NCBI GenBank assembly: GCA_902141825.1
Contig: CABFPG010000001.1
Span: 558,001 to 622,000 of the forward strand
Reading direction: 5' to 3'
DNA: 64,000 nucleotides
Origin: Thalassocella blandensis
GTDB taxonomy: Bacteria > Pseudomonadota > Gammaproteobacteria > Pseudomonadales > Cellvibrionaceae
Positions 45,717 through 54,698 of the stretch are shown piece after piece. Every line of letters starts with the position of its first letter. The stretch's first letter is position 1. The notes under the pieces were generated by a model that was not told the origin of the DNA, did no database searches, and saw only the letters and a program-made list of their open reading frames with translations. The position numbers and the translations under genes are program-made.

Positions 45717-45858
45717 TCTGAATTCAAAACTATTTAAAAATAGAACCGGACTATTTCAATGCAGTCTTTTTAGTGTGGCTGCCCTTTATTTGGTTTATGT
45801 AGCGGGGTCCATTTCGAAGACTCCATTTAATACTGCCATATATCTTGAAGACTGATAC

Positions 45859-46167
45859 TCACCTAAACCTAAAAATACCTAGACTTGAGGTGCGGCACTT
45901 GGCGCAATCTTTTATAAAAAAGCACATTGGCAGACCATCGATTTTATAAAATCTGTCTTCACCCATTTTTTTCTCCTCAACTTTTTTTAAACCTGACAAC
46001 ACACTCTGAACTATCTTCATATCAAACTTAAAAACAGACTGGCACTCCGCCATTTTTACATGGATTTTATTTTTGCAGCATGGACAATCAATTAAAAAGT
46101 CCAACTTAATAATTTCGTTTTGATCGCCATCAAATAACTTATGATTTTTGACTAAGGTATTTTTCAT
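45859..46167 (-). CDS. Cys-rich small protein, probable orphan immunity protein
   Basis: A 102-residue protein with Cys pairs CPCC near residue 28 and CAKC near 90, suggesting a zinc ribbon. It starts nine bases after the end of a short toxin-tail relic (46177-46284), so it may be the immunity partner of a lost Rhs tip. It is on the same strand as the intact rhs gene upstream. Function not recognised. Confidence 0.5.
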   Translation of the reverse strand: MKNTLVKNHKLFDGDQNEIIKLDFLIDCPCCKNKIHVKMAECQSVFKFDMKIVQSVLSGLKKVEEKKMGEDRFYKIDGLPMCFFIKDCAKCRTSSLGIFRFR

Positions 46168-46176
46168 AAGGTCAGT

Positions 46177-46284
46177 CTAAACTTTCTTCAAATAGCCCGC
46201 TGCGACTAAATCATCAACCCCGGCAGAAAAAATACCATGGGTCGCCCAATGATGACGATTGATTAATGTCTTACTTAAAGCCAT
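46177..46284 (-). pseudogene. Relic of a toxin C-terminus
   Basis: A short frame reading MALSKTLINRHHWATHGIFS then AGVDDLVAAGYLKKV and a stop. The same frame stays open upstream into the end of the 46299 gene. The two adjacent His and compact ending look like the last segment of a nuclease-type toxin domain, though no family can be named. It lies between the immunity gene of the intact Rhs and another immunity-like gene, as expected for a displaced tip. Confidence 0.4.
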
Positions 46285-46298
46285 GTGAGGGGCTGAAC

Positions 46299-46541
46299 TT
46301 AATTTTCTGGCAATACAGATGGTATTACTCGACGTCCCTCAAACGAAGAGCGATTATTTTTAAATAGTTTTACTAGTTTTTCTACATTGCTATTATTTTC
46401 ATCTACTTCTTTGATTTCGGAATCCGTTAATCTCACACAAATATCAATTTCAACAGGCCCACCAGTAAAAAAAGTTAAAAAATACTCTCCCTCGCTTTCC
46501 ACGAGAAGGTATTGGTATGGTTTTTCACAAATTACATTCAT
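46299..46541 (-). CDS. Immunity protein of the intact Rhs toxin
   Basis: An 80-residue soluble protein (MNVICEKPYQYLLVESEGEY to IPSVLPEN). Its ATG overlaps the stop codon of the rhs gene (46538-46541), the strongest possible coupling. This is the usual position for the cognate immunity protein that neutralises the variable C-terminal toxin. The family was not recognised; the role is inferred from position and size. Confidence 0.7.
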   Translation of the reverse strand: MNVICEKPYQYLLVESEGEYFLTFFTGGPVEIDICVRLTDSEIKEVDENNSNVEKLVKLFKNNRSSFEGRRVIPSVLPEN

Positions 46542-49500
46542 TTTTTTGATTTAGCCTTTATTGTTGCATCTTTAATACTCATTTCTTTATACGCGCTTTG
46601 CGGAATAGCATCTGTCACTGCTTCATCGTGACCTGTTGGTAGTTTACCACCAGCCAACCACAATTCATTAGCACCACTTTCGCGTCCGGTAGGCATCCTC
46701 AAATTCACATTCTTGGGAGTATCAATCTCTATAACGACCATCTCTTGCCCTTGCCAATCTCCTTCGGGGATCCCAAGCTCCTTCTCAATCAATGCCATAT
46801 CACCACCAGTTCTCAAAAGCACTTCATTCACTTGCTGAGTTGTCATTACGAACTGACCATCAGCTCTTCCTACAGGATCTCTGCCAAATCTGTCCAAAGC
46901 CCATTTCGGAGCAAAATATGATGCTCCGCTGTCAAATTTCGCAAGATGAGCATCTATATAACTCTGAGGCAAATATGACGATGGGTTAGGTCTAATATCT
47001 TGATCCATTGCATCAACGGCTTTCAGTTTTTGATATGCCTGCGACGCTTCTTTGGAATTCGCATACTCACCTTTAGTTTCTTTCTGGAAAGTATTCCACC
47101 TATTTTCCTTACACTTCAATCCCAATGGATCAACCCACTGCACAGGATTAGGCGCATACAAATAATTATTCACCCCACCCAACAACCCAATAGGATCTTG
47201 CGTAATAAACATCCCCGTATTCGGGTTGTAATACCGATGCCGATTGTAGTGCAGCCCAGTTTCCTCATCAAAATACTGGCCCTGAAAACGCAAGTTATTT
47301 TCAACTTCGTCCACCTCTTTGACAGCGAGGCTTCCGTAAGTCTTGTATCGCGCTTTCCAAACTACCTTACCTTGATCATCACTAAGCTCTTTGGGTGTGC
47401 CCAAGTGGTCGAGGTGATAGTGGTAAACATTTTCGTTTTCCACCATGGCGACGGGGCGGAAACTTTCTGGTTCATAGATATAGGTCTTTTTAATATTTTT
47501 GCGTTTTTCCTGAGTAAGTTGATCGCCTACCCAGGTGTATTTGGTGGTACCGAACGCATCTTTCTTTAACGTTCGACGGCCAAGTGGGTCGTATTGATAT
47601 TCGGTAAGTTGACCTTCTTTTTTAACGGCAATCAGTTGGTTTTGCAGGTTGTAGGCAAATTGCGTTTCCAGCTTGCCTTCTTTTCCTCGATTTTCTTTAA
47701 TGAGGTTGCCGCGTGCGTCGTAGGTAAATTTACGATCGCCTTGCATCAATAAACGGTTGCCTTCGCTTTTCCCAACAGGCTCACCGTTAACAGCAAGTAT
47801 TGTACTGGCGGGGTCGAAGTCGAAGGTTTCTTCAAAGCCTATACCACCTGCCGAACCTTCAACTTTTTCCAGGCGATTGACAAGGTCGTAAATGAAACGA
47901 GTTTCGTATTCACCATCTTTCAGCTGATTTAAATTACCGAACTTGTCATAACCATATTCACGTTGAACAGGCCCTAAAGCTTTATTGGATTGATTGACAC
48001 TTACCTGTTTTGCCAAGCGCCCCATTGGGTCGTATTCACTATGTGTGGCAATACTGCCTTGCTGGCGAACTAGCTCACGGCCAAAATCATCACGTTCAAT
48101 ATGCGTGATTTTTTTTCCGTTGAGATTAATATCTGTAAACTGGTTTAAGCGATTGTAGCCATATGCGATGCTCTGCCCATCCGGTAATTGAATACCACTG
48201 CGCAGGCCTGGCCAGATTTGCTGGAACTGAATATCACCCATGGTGGCGGCAACGAGCTTTTGACTCTCGTTAATTTCACATTGGCGCTCTTTAACGATAT
48301 TGCCGTAAAAGTTATATTCAAAAGCCAGGTAATGTTTTTGGTTGTAGGTTTCGACCAACCGACCTTTCTCGTCGTAACGAAAACGCGTACGTTCGGGTGC
48401 TACGGATTTAACTTTAAAGTGCGAGCTGGTTTTGGTGATCATGTTACCGAGCGCATCACGATCAAATTCCGTCAGAATTTCATCCGCATCCAGATGCTTA
48501 ATCAGATGACCGGCCGCATTGTACTTGTAATGCTGCACTCGCCCATCAAACCCAACTTCCTTAACTAATCGTTCATTTCCGTCGTAAGTAAACTCATATC
48601 GCTCACCATTTTCATTGATCAACGCCGTTAGATTCCGCTCAGAATCATATTCGTATTTAAGCTTTTGACCTTCTGGATCAATACGCTCAATGACCTGACT
48701 TAAGCCGTCATAAACAAATTCTGTGGTGCGACCTTGCGGATCGCTGTAACGGATTAACTGATCGTTGTCGTTATATTTATAGGAGGTAATTTCTCCGTGA
48801 GCAGTTTCTACCCGTTCAACCAACCCCGTTTCATTATATTGATATTTCACCACACCGGCGGAATCTTTGCCATTAATCAGCAACTCACTTTCGATTACCT
48901 GCCCCCAGGCATCATAGCGAAACACCCGCGCATGCTTGCTTGGATCTATCAATTTTATGAGTTGACCGGCATCATCCCAATGGTAAAAAGTTTTGCGTCC
49001 CATTGGATCAGTTTTAACTGACAACAAACCCTGCTCGTTGTAACGATATTCCGAGGTGAGGTCGTAAGGATCTTTTAAGCTGATAAGCTGGCCTTTACGA
49101 TTGTATTCTCGCTGCCAACGGGATTTATCTTTGTCTTTAAAACTGGTGGGACGTCCCTGAAAATACCCAATTGATACATCATGACCTAGAGCGTCACGCA
49201 TGCCAACGGGGTTGTTTTCACGGTCATAGAAATACTCTGTGGTATTTCCCTGCGGATCAATATAGGCCTCTTTACGTCCGTGGCTATAACGGAATTGATG
49301 GAGCCCACCTTCATTGTCCTTCCTTTCGACTATTTGCCCATATTCGTTGTACAGATACTCTGTTGTAAACCCACGACTATCCATGGTTTTACTTCGATTT
49401 TCATCTGGGAACCAATCGAAATAGTATTCGTAGATCCCCCGATCACCCCAGTTGTGTTTTACCTTGGCGGTGTGATCGGTCCCAGTCCATTCGAAATAAA

Positions 49501-50737
49501 AATTAAACCCGGTTACAAGCGTTCGTTGAGTAAGCAAATGATTTGCGTATTGATATTTTTCACCCACACCTTTTGCATTTCGGTGTGCGATTAAGTCCCC
49601 TTCAGTGTTATAGGTATAAAGCGAAACTGTTTTTTGCTTATCTAACGCTGCGTTGTGTAACAAAACTTTTGCTACACGCCCGGCATCGTCTCGCTCAATT
49701 AAAAGATGTTTCCCCCAGTTGCCTTTAATTCTGCGCAACCGTCCCTGGTCATTGTATTGAAAGTTAATACAGAACCCGGTTTCCGGTGTTAACACTCCCA
49801 TTACTTTTTTGGGCGACACATAAGAAGCATGGCGCAATTGCATTAACCGGTAGTGTTTACTATGCGCATTGACACGGGTGAAAACTTTATCCCACTCACC
49901 CTCTTTTTTCAGAATAAACGTTGTATCGGAAATGCGGTCCAGGTTTAACTGCTCTGGAATATATTTACTACGCTGATGGTTACGCGGCACGGCAAACGGA
50001 ACACGACGTCCCTCGTCATCAATGTAAGTAACTTCCGTCTCGCTTTCTTCGATACTCTCACTGCCACTGTGTGACCACGCGACACCCAACCCCACGTCAC
50101 GCGTCTGTGAGCTACGGTAAGTTCGTTTCCAGGTAAATGGCATGGGTCCCGGTAATGTTACGTCGACGAATTGCAACATTTCTTCGCCGGTAATCATACT
50201 AACCGGATCACCGCTGCATTCGGTTTCCGCTGCGGGCTGTCCACCCTCCGTAGCTTTGGTAGAAGTGGCAGCATTTTCTTCTGTGTAAGGTTTTTCATTG
50301 GACTCGGGGACTTCCGCTGCACTTTTATCCCGTGAGTCGGGACCAAGATCTGCAGAGCCACCAGAACCACCACCCGCAGAAGAGCTTCCACTGCCACTCT
50401 TTGCCCCACCGGTTGCGTGGGAATTCGCTGCCGGGTTCGCAATAGCAATTTCTTTAAAATGAAGCCGGAACTCACCAGCCAAAGCACCTAGCGCCTCGAC
50501 AATCTCATCGTCTTTGGTCACAGCTGGCGTAAAATTCAGAGGCTTAACCTGCTTCCATAGCGCCGACCAAGTGGTGGGTTTTTCAGGTCTCGCGCCTTTT
50601 AGGATGGATTCGATTTGCTGCATTCCCAAGGGTCGGATCGCGCCACTTTGTCTTAATTTCGGCCTGCCTGCATTAGTTGCATCAAACGTGATGGCGTAGC
50701 GTTTTCCCCGTTGGGTTTTAATAATGATGTTGTCCAT
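46538..50737 (-). CDS. Rhs-family polymorphic toxin
   Basis: A 1399-residue toxin. The N-terminal ~170 residues are a variable region followed by a Gly/Ser-rich linker; there is no PAAR domain or signal peptide. A DUF6531-type entry segment (SGDPVSMITGEEMLQFVDVTLPG) leads to more than 20 RHS/YD repeats (~290-1180) that form the cocoon. The hyperconserved end [20 protein letters not shown], then WVDPLGL, precedes the cleavage point. The C-terminal ~170 residues are the toxin (HLAKFDSGASYF, GRADGQFVMTT, ESGANELWLAGGKLPTGHDE), a type I cannot name. AAGGGAACC precedes the ATG. No type VI secretion genes lie in the window, so delivery is unknown. Confidence 0.92.
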   Translation of the reverse strand: MDNIIIKTQRGKRYAITFDATNAGRPKLRQSGAIRPLGMQQIESILKGARPEKPTTWSALWKQVKPLNFTPAVTKDDEIVEALGALAGEFRLHFKEIAIANPAANSHATGGAKSGSGSSSAGGGSGGSADLGPDSRDKSAAEVPESNEKPYTEENAATSTKATEGGQPAAETECSGDPVSMITGEEMLQFVDVTLPGPMPFTWKRTYRSSQTRDVGLGVAWSHSGSESIEESETEVTYIDDEGRRVPFAVPRNHQRSKYIPEQLNLDRISDTTFILKKEGEWDKVFTRVNAHSKHYRLMQLRHASYVSPKKVMGVLTPETGFCINFQYNDQGRLRRIKGNWGKHLLIERDDAGRVAKVLLHNAALDKQKTVSLYTYNTEGDLIAHRNAKGVGEKYQYANHLLTQRTLVTGFNFYFEWTGTDHTAKVKHNWGDRGIYEYYFDWFPDENRSKTMDSRGFTTEYLYNEYGQIVERKDNEGGLHQFRYSHGRKEAYIDPQGNTTEYFYDRENNPVGMRDALGHDVSIGYFQGRPTSFKDKDKSRWQREYNRKGQLISLKDPYDLTSEYRYNEQGLLSVKTDPMGRKTFYHWDDAGQLIKLIDPSKHARVFRYDAWGQVIESELLINGKDSAGVVKYQYNETGLVERVETAHGEITSYKYNDNDQLIRYSDPQGRTTEFVYDGLSQVIERIDPEGQKLKYEYDSERNLTALINENGERYEFTYDGNERLVKEVGFDGRVQHYKYNAAGHLIKHLDADEILTEFDRDALGNMITKTSSHFKVKSVAPERTRFRYDEKGRLVETYNQKHYLAFEYNFYGNIVKERQCEINESQKLVAATMGDIQFQQIWPGLRSGIQLPDGQSIAYGYNRLNQFTDINLNGKKITHIERDDFGRELVRQQGSIATHSEYDPMGRLAKQVSVNQSNKALGPVQREYGYDKFGNLNQLKDGEYETRFIYDLVNRLEKVEGSAGGIGFEETFDFDPASTILAVNGEPVGKSEGNRLLMQGDRKFTYDARGNLIKENRGKEGKLETQFAYNLQNQLIAVKKEGQLTEYQYDPLGRRTLKKDAFGTTKYTWVGDQLTQEKRKNIKKTYIYEPESFRPVAMVENENVYHYHLDHLGTPKELSDDQGKVVWKARYKTYGSLAVKEVDEVENNLRFQGQYFDEETGLHYNRHRYYNPNTGMFITQDPIGLLGGVNNYLYAPNPVQWVDPLGLKCKENRWNTFQKETKGEYANSKEASQAYQKLKAVDAMDQDIRPNPSSYLPQSYIDAHLAKFDSGASYFAPKWALDRFGRDPVGRADGQFVMTTQQVNEVLLRTGGDMALIEKELGIPEGDWQGQEMVVIEIDTPKNVNLRMPTGRESGANELWLAGGKLPTGHDEAVTDAIPQSAYKEMSIKDATIKAKSKK

Positions 50738-51338
50738 GGTTCCCTTTTAAATCCAAAAAAACTTTTGCCAGAATTAACGAATCGTTTAGATTTGTTGATT
50801 TAAAGCCCGTCAAATAATTCGACACTCAATTTTGAAACACTATTGCCTCTTAAGAATCAATATCGTGATCGCAGTTTTTAGCTCTAAACCTAACAAAATG
50901 GCCACTTTTTCCTTGGTAATCCGTAACGTGCGAGAGTGTACCTTAAGTAAAAGCGCCACACTGATTAGCGGTGTAATTAACGGTTGAATTTAGCATGGAT
51001 ATCACTCACAAGGTAGGGCCAAATTTGCGAAAGCCTGCAAAAGTTCGTAAAAAGGTTACCGCACTATTTAACACAAAAATTTAACGCAAAATGCTGTGTA
51101 ACTTACCCGGCTTGGTACACCTGCAGGGCGACGTTATATTGCAATACGATTCACTTTGCCTTGCACTTCGCACCCGAGAAAACGCCGCGTGCAAATCAAG
51201 CAAGCTATTACTGTGCGCTGAAAACTCTAAACAAACACCCCCTTCAAAATGCACGATGCCAACTAAAGCTCCAACAATCATGACCAGGATGTGGTAAAGC
51301 ATGTGCACCAGGAAAAACTGCGCGCCCCTTAAACAGCG
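50738..51338. other. Spacer upstream of rhs
   Basis: About 600 bases between the rhs start and the CorA-like relic. Overlapping open frames on both strands at 51081-51308 look non-coding. The rhs promoter should be here; none was pinned down. Confidence 0.35.
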
Positions 51339-51746
51339 ATGAAGCCGCCAAAATTAGGCGCTTTGCGCAAAACACTACAGAGACTGAAGCGCATGCTGAC
51401 ACCTGAACCCGCAGCTTTATTTCGATTAATGACTAGACCACGTGACAGATTTCCATGGGAGTTTTACACCGGTGTTGTACAAGAACTACGTGAATCTGCA
51501 GAAGAGTCTCGGAAGTTAACTCAGGAAGATCACTCCAGCATGGTCAGCGAGCATACCAGCCGCACGCTCTTCGCTCTTACAGAAGTAACCGCATTAGCCC
51601 TACCCATCAACATAGCTTCAAGCTTATTCGGTATGGATATGGGCAGAATTTCTCTACAAATCTCACGGTTTCTTTCTGGTGGTTTTAGGCCTATTAAGCT
51701 TTCCCGGTACGCCCAACCAGCTAAACCCTCTAGCAACCAAGATTAG
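51339..51746 (+). pseudogene. Remnant of a CorA/ZntB-type metal transporter
   Basis: The frame covers only the later part of a CorA-like protein: LGALRKTLQRLKRMLTPEP, a long helix (VQELRESAEESRKL), and the first membrane helix LTEVTALALPINIASSLFGMD, where the family has GMN. After ISLQIS the sense continues in another frame as SHGFFLVVLGLLSF, matching the second helix of ZntB, so a frameshift has occurred. The N-terminal cytoplasmic domain is missing. It is a dead fragment. Confidence 0.8.
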
Positions 51747-51895
51747 CAAGCGCTCACATACAACCTGCTAATCTACGATCTCTGGAAGCCCATCAAAGCA
51801 GCCCAGCCCAAAGGCTTGGCGCGACAATATTTAGCTGACACTTTAATGATAACTGCGTCACACTTATTTTTGATCGAGATAGATACCATTCATTG

Positions 51896-51911
51896 AGGTA
51901 AGCGCTTACCT
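51896..51911. promoter_or_regulatory. LacI-family-type operator, perfect palindrome
   Basis: AGGTAAGCGCTTACCT is a perfect 16-bp palindrome with the central CG expected of LacI/GalR-type sites, 89 bases before the GH76 start codon. A 14/16 copy precedes the di-heme fusion gene at 15823. Confidence 0.72.
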
Positions 51912-51999
51912 GGAACAACCAAAGTAGGCGCACGCCAAAGGATGGCAACCCGCTCGAATATGAAATACAACATTACAACGATAAAAAAGAGAATACCCA

Positions 52000-53877
52000 A
52001 TGAAAACACTCAGAACAAAGCAAGTGCTTGCGCTTGCCTGTCTAATCCTTTGCCAAATGCCCTTAAGTCAGCTCGCATCAGCGCAAACCAAATATCAGCA
52101 AGCAGGCACGGACCTCATCGAGAAAATACATGCACTGTATTACAAGCCTGCCAACGGTTTATATGCTGAAAAATACAATACGGTCACTCAACAAAAAGTC
52201 GGGGGCAATGCAACAGTATGGCCCCTTGGCCACATGATAAGAGCCCTGGACACGGCCGCCATGATGGACACCAAATACCAACTCTGGCTGAAGTCTCTGT
52301 CAGACAACATCGATTGGTATCGCAGCGGACCAGGCTGGGGCGTATTGGCAAATGGGCAACGCTTTTTCGATGACAATGCCTTTGTCGGCGCCTCGCTAAT
52401 GGCCGTGTACTACCGACATTACCGCGAGCAATCTGTATTAAATGATGCACTCTACGGCTTGAATTATGTATTCACTAACCGCGATGCTGATTGGGGAGTT
52501 CCTCAGCTGGAGAAAGATCTGGGGCAGGGGAAATTTTATCTCGGACCCGCTCGTTCGGTGGCCAGTTCTTTTGCGTCACTTTACACCATTAATCAAGATG
52601 CCAACTATCTCGATATCGCGCGAAACTATTATGAAATTTTCAATGATCCAGCGATGAAAATAAAACATCAGTCGCAATGGCTTTATAATGGATCGCACCT
52701 CGAAAATGGTGAACGCGTTTCCAATAACGGTTATCGCGCGGGCGCATCGCAAGGTGTTGCGGTGTTGGCGATGCAGCTTTACAGAATTACTGGAGAAACG
52801 CGATATTTAAACGATGCACGTAATATCATGAACACCATATTGGATCGCTGGCTGCAGGATAACGGCGCATTTGGTGAAGTCGCGTTTTGGGGTGCCAGCG
52901 GTGTAGTGAATGCGCTATGTGAAATGTATGAAACCGATGGCGATGAAAAATGGTTTATTACGGCCAAAGGCATCGTTGACTTTCTGATCGACAATGGGCG
53001 CGATCGTCAGGGGTTTTATCCAAGCAGCTCGGATGCCGACGGCCGCTGGGACACTGTACGCACCGGCACTAACCCTCCCGAAGAAGTGGGACTCATGCCA
53101 CAAGCCGCCGCTGCAAATGCAATTTTACGTTTTGCATACCTAGACCTTACCCGAAAAGTAAAACCCGACGCCTGGTACGTCATCCGCAATCGCGACAGTC
53201 AACTTAATATGCGTAATCAAGACTGCGAAACCAGCCTTGAAACCAAAGTAGAACTCTATAATGGCGAAGGGAACTGCGCGCAATGGCGACTGATTGAAAA
53301 TGCCGGAGTTTGGTCCATACAAAACAAACACAGCAACCTCTATTTACGACATGACGGTGATACGGTGGTGGCCGATGAGACCACAGCAGAATTAATCAAC
53401 ACACGCAAAGACCGCACCTATTTCAAGCTTATGCCAGCTCGGGCCCAACAAAACTTATTCCTCTTACAACACATAGGCTCGGGCTTAATGCTTCGCAATA
53501 AAGACTGTGAAAGCATGAATGATCAAACCCTGGTAGAGTTCACCGCAGGGAATGGCTTGTGTGCGCAGTGGCGATTTCTTGAGCCAGGTAACAGTACGAC
53601 CACATCCAGCTCTTCTTCCAGCTCCAGTTCCAGCAGCACCTCGTCATCCTCCAGTTCCAGCTCAAGCTCATCCTCTTCAAGCGGCGGAAATGGTACTTGC
53701 GCTAGCTTACCAAGCTACCATGACGGAGAAAGTTACATTGACGGGCAAAAAGTGAAGCACCACCAACGCCAATACCAATGTCTGATTGGCGGCTGGTGTA
53801 GCACCGGCGGCCCTTACGAACCCGGAATTGGCTGGGCCTGGACCCACGCCTGGAATGATTTAGGCGCCTGCCAGTAG
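52000..53877 (+). CDS. Secreted GH76 endo-alpha-1,6-mannanase with lectin-like and C-terminal binding modules
   Basis: A 625-residue exported enzyme with a signal peptide (1-29, ending ASA). Residues ~33-385 are an (alpha/alpha)6 barrel of family GH76 with the paired catalytic Asp124-Asp125 in QRFFDDNAFVGAS. Supporting motifs are NATVWPLGHMIRALD, ARNYYEIFNDPAMK and GASQGVAVLAMQLYRITG. GH76 enzymes cut the alpha-1,6-mannan backbone of fungal walls. A beta-trefoil (CBM13/RICIN-like, ~387-530; NRDSQLNMRNQDCE, GSGLMLRNKDCE) follows, then poly-Ser (~532-560) and the shared C-terminal module. A LacI-type operator lies upstream. The fungal target suggests use of yeast or fungal mannan, unlike the pectin genes. 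Confidence 0.85.
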   Translation: MKTLRTKQVLALACLILCQMPLSQLASAQTKYQQAGTDLIEKIHALYYKPANGLYAEKYNTVTQQKVGGNATVWPLGHMIRALDTAAMMDTKYQLWLKSLSDNIDWYRSGPGWGVLANGQRFFDDNAFVGASLMAVYYRHYREQSVLNDALYGLNYVFTNRDADWGVPQLEKDLGQGKFYLGPARSVASSFASLYTINQDANYLDIARNYYEIFNDPAMKIKHQSQWLYNGSHLENGERVSNNGYRAGASQGVAVLAMQLYRITGETRYLNDARNIMNTILDRWLQDNGAFGEVAFWGASGVVNALCEMYETDGDEKWFITAKGIVDFLIDNGRDRQGFYPSSSDADGRWDTVRTGTNPPEEVGLMPQAAAANAILRFAYLDLTRKVKPDAWYVIRNRDSQLNMRNQDCETSLETKVELYNGEGNCAQWRLIENAGVWSIQNKHSNLYLRHDGDTVVADETTAELINTRKDRTYFKLMPARAQQNLFLLQHIGSGLMLRNKDCESMNDQTLVEFTAGNGLCAQWRFLEPGNSTTTSSSSSSSSSSSTSSSSSSSSSSSSSSGGNGTCASLPSYHDGESYIDGQKVKHHQRQYQCLIGGWCSTGGPYEPGIGWAWTHAWNDLGACQ

Positions 53878-53990
53878 CCTACTCGTCCTGCACTCTCCGT
53901 CTTTAGCCTAAGCCTGAAGGCGGAGTCACGATGCAAAGACGGTGAGCAAGTACTCACACTCAAAACCATAAACATAATTTCAAAACTTGT

Positions 53991-54019
53991 TTGAGCCACA
54001 CAGGTCCAACAGGTATACT
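53991..54019 (+). promoter_or_regulatory. Sigma-70-type promoter of ssrA
   Basis: TTGAGC (53991-53996), a 17-base spacer and TATACT (54014-54019) lie 37 bases before the mature 5' end of tmRNA, leaving a short leader for RNase P removal. Confidence 0.72.
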
Positions 54020-54055
54020 GTGCGGCCGCGCAAAACTAGCGCGGTCACTTGTTCC

Positions 54056-54414
54056 GGGGGCGATTAGGATTCGACGCTGGTAACAAAACTCAAGGTGCAT
54101 GTCGTGATGACAGCCAATCACGTTAATCCAAAGCTGTATTTGAATAGTCGCAAACGACGATTCTTACGCTCTAGCAGCTTAATCGCTTGCTAGCGGTCAC
54201 CGCCAAGGTGCCAGTACCGCGGTGTTGACTGTCATATAGAACTGGATCGCTGCGTCGTTCAGATCGTGACGCCGTTGTTAAACTTAAAGCGAACTCGCTT
54301 CTAGCACCCTGCCCGCCGGGTCGCCTGAAGTTAAATCAATAGACGGAATCTAAGCATGTAGAGCCGCGAGCGGAGTACTGACGGACGGGGGTTCAAATCC
54401 CCCCGCCTCCACCA
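54056..54414 (+). ncRNA. ssrA: Transfer-messenger RNA (tmRNA)
   Basis: Rescues stalled ribosomes by trans-translation. The 5' end GGGGGCG pairs with CGCCTCC at 54404-54410 to form the acceptor stem, followed by A and an encoded CCA (54412-54414). The tRNA-like part also has GGTTCAAATCC for the T arm. The tag frame at 54150-54182 encodes ANDDSYALAA and stops with TAA. It is preceded by a sigma-70-type promoter and followed by a terminator. The 3' end also serves as an integration site for the element downstream. Confidence 0.97.
54389..54406 (+). other. Attachment-site core inside the ssrA 3' end
   Basis: The 18 bases GGGTTCAAATCCCCCCGC in the T arm of ssrA recur exactly at 56312-56329. This is the classic arrangement of attL and attR for elements that integrate in tmRNA genes. 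Confidence 0.75.
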
Positions 54415-54426
54415 CTCGAAAAAGAA

Positions 54427-54451
54427 AGTCGCCTTATGGCGGCTTTTTTTT
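54427..54451 (+). terminator. ssrA terminator
   Basis: A 7-bp stem (AGTCGCC at 54427-54433 with GGCGGCT at 54438-54444), TTAT loop and eight Ts, 12 bases after the CCA end. Confidence 0.9.
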
Positions 54452-54474
54452 CGCCTGACGAATTCGAGGGAATT

Positions 54475-54548
54475 CCGACTCACAGAGTCGGGTTCACAAA
54501 AATGTCTGGAACATTTTTGGTCGACCTTCAGGTCGCCCCGGAGGGGGC
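54475..54548. repeat. Cluster of four consecutive hairpins
   Basis: Four different perfect short inverted repeats lie almost end to end: CCGACTC/GAGTCGG (54475-54491), AAAAATGT/ACATTTTT (54498-54518), CGACCT/AGGTCG (54522-54535) and GCCCC/GGGGC (54535-54548). They lie between the ssrA terminator and the integrase relic, in the likely recombination zone. Confidence 0.75.
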
Positions 54549-54572
54549 GAGCGCAGGACGCGCGAGAACAAT

Positions 54573-54698
54573 TCCCCCCGCGGAACTTCCAGTCTACCTC
54601 ACTATATCTAACAGCCAAATAGTATCTAATTTTTAATGACAGCAGAATTCAACTGCATATCGCTGTGGCTCACAAAACAGCGGGACAACCGTTTTGCA
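54573..54698 (+). repeat. Direct repeat A: attachment/integrase-start block
   Basis: A 126-base block that recurs without gaps at 56321-56446. It starts in the CCCCCCGCGGAACTTCCAG part that follows the attachment core and runs into the first ~21 codons of the integrase. Confidence 0.88.

Noticed and set aside
51081-51308. Overlapping frames on both strands upstream of the ZntB relic
   Set aside because: Neither resembles the missing transporter N-terminus or any protein.
54436-54636. Plus-strand 66-codon frame between ssrA and the integrase
   Set aside because: It runs through the terminator-proximal hairpin cluster and repeat block, with no ribosome site.
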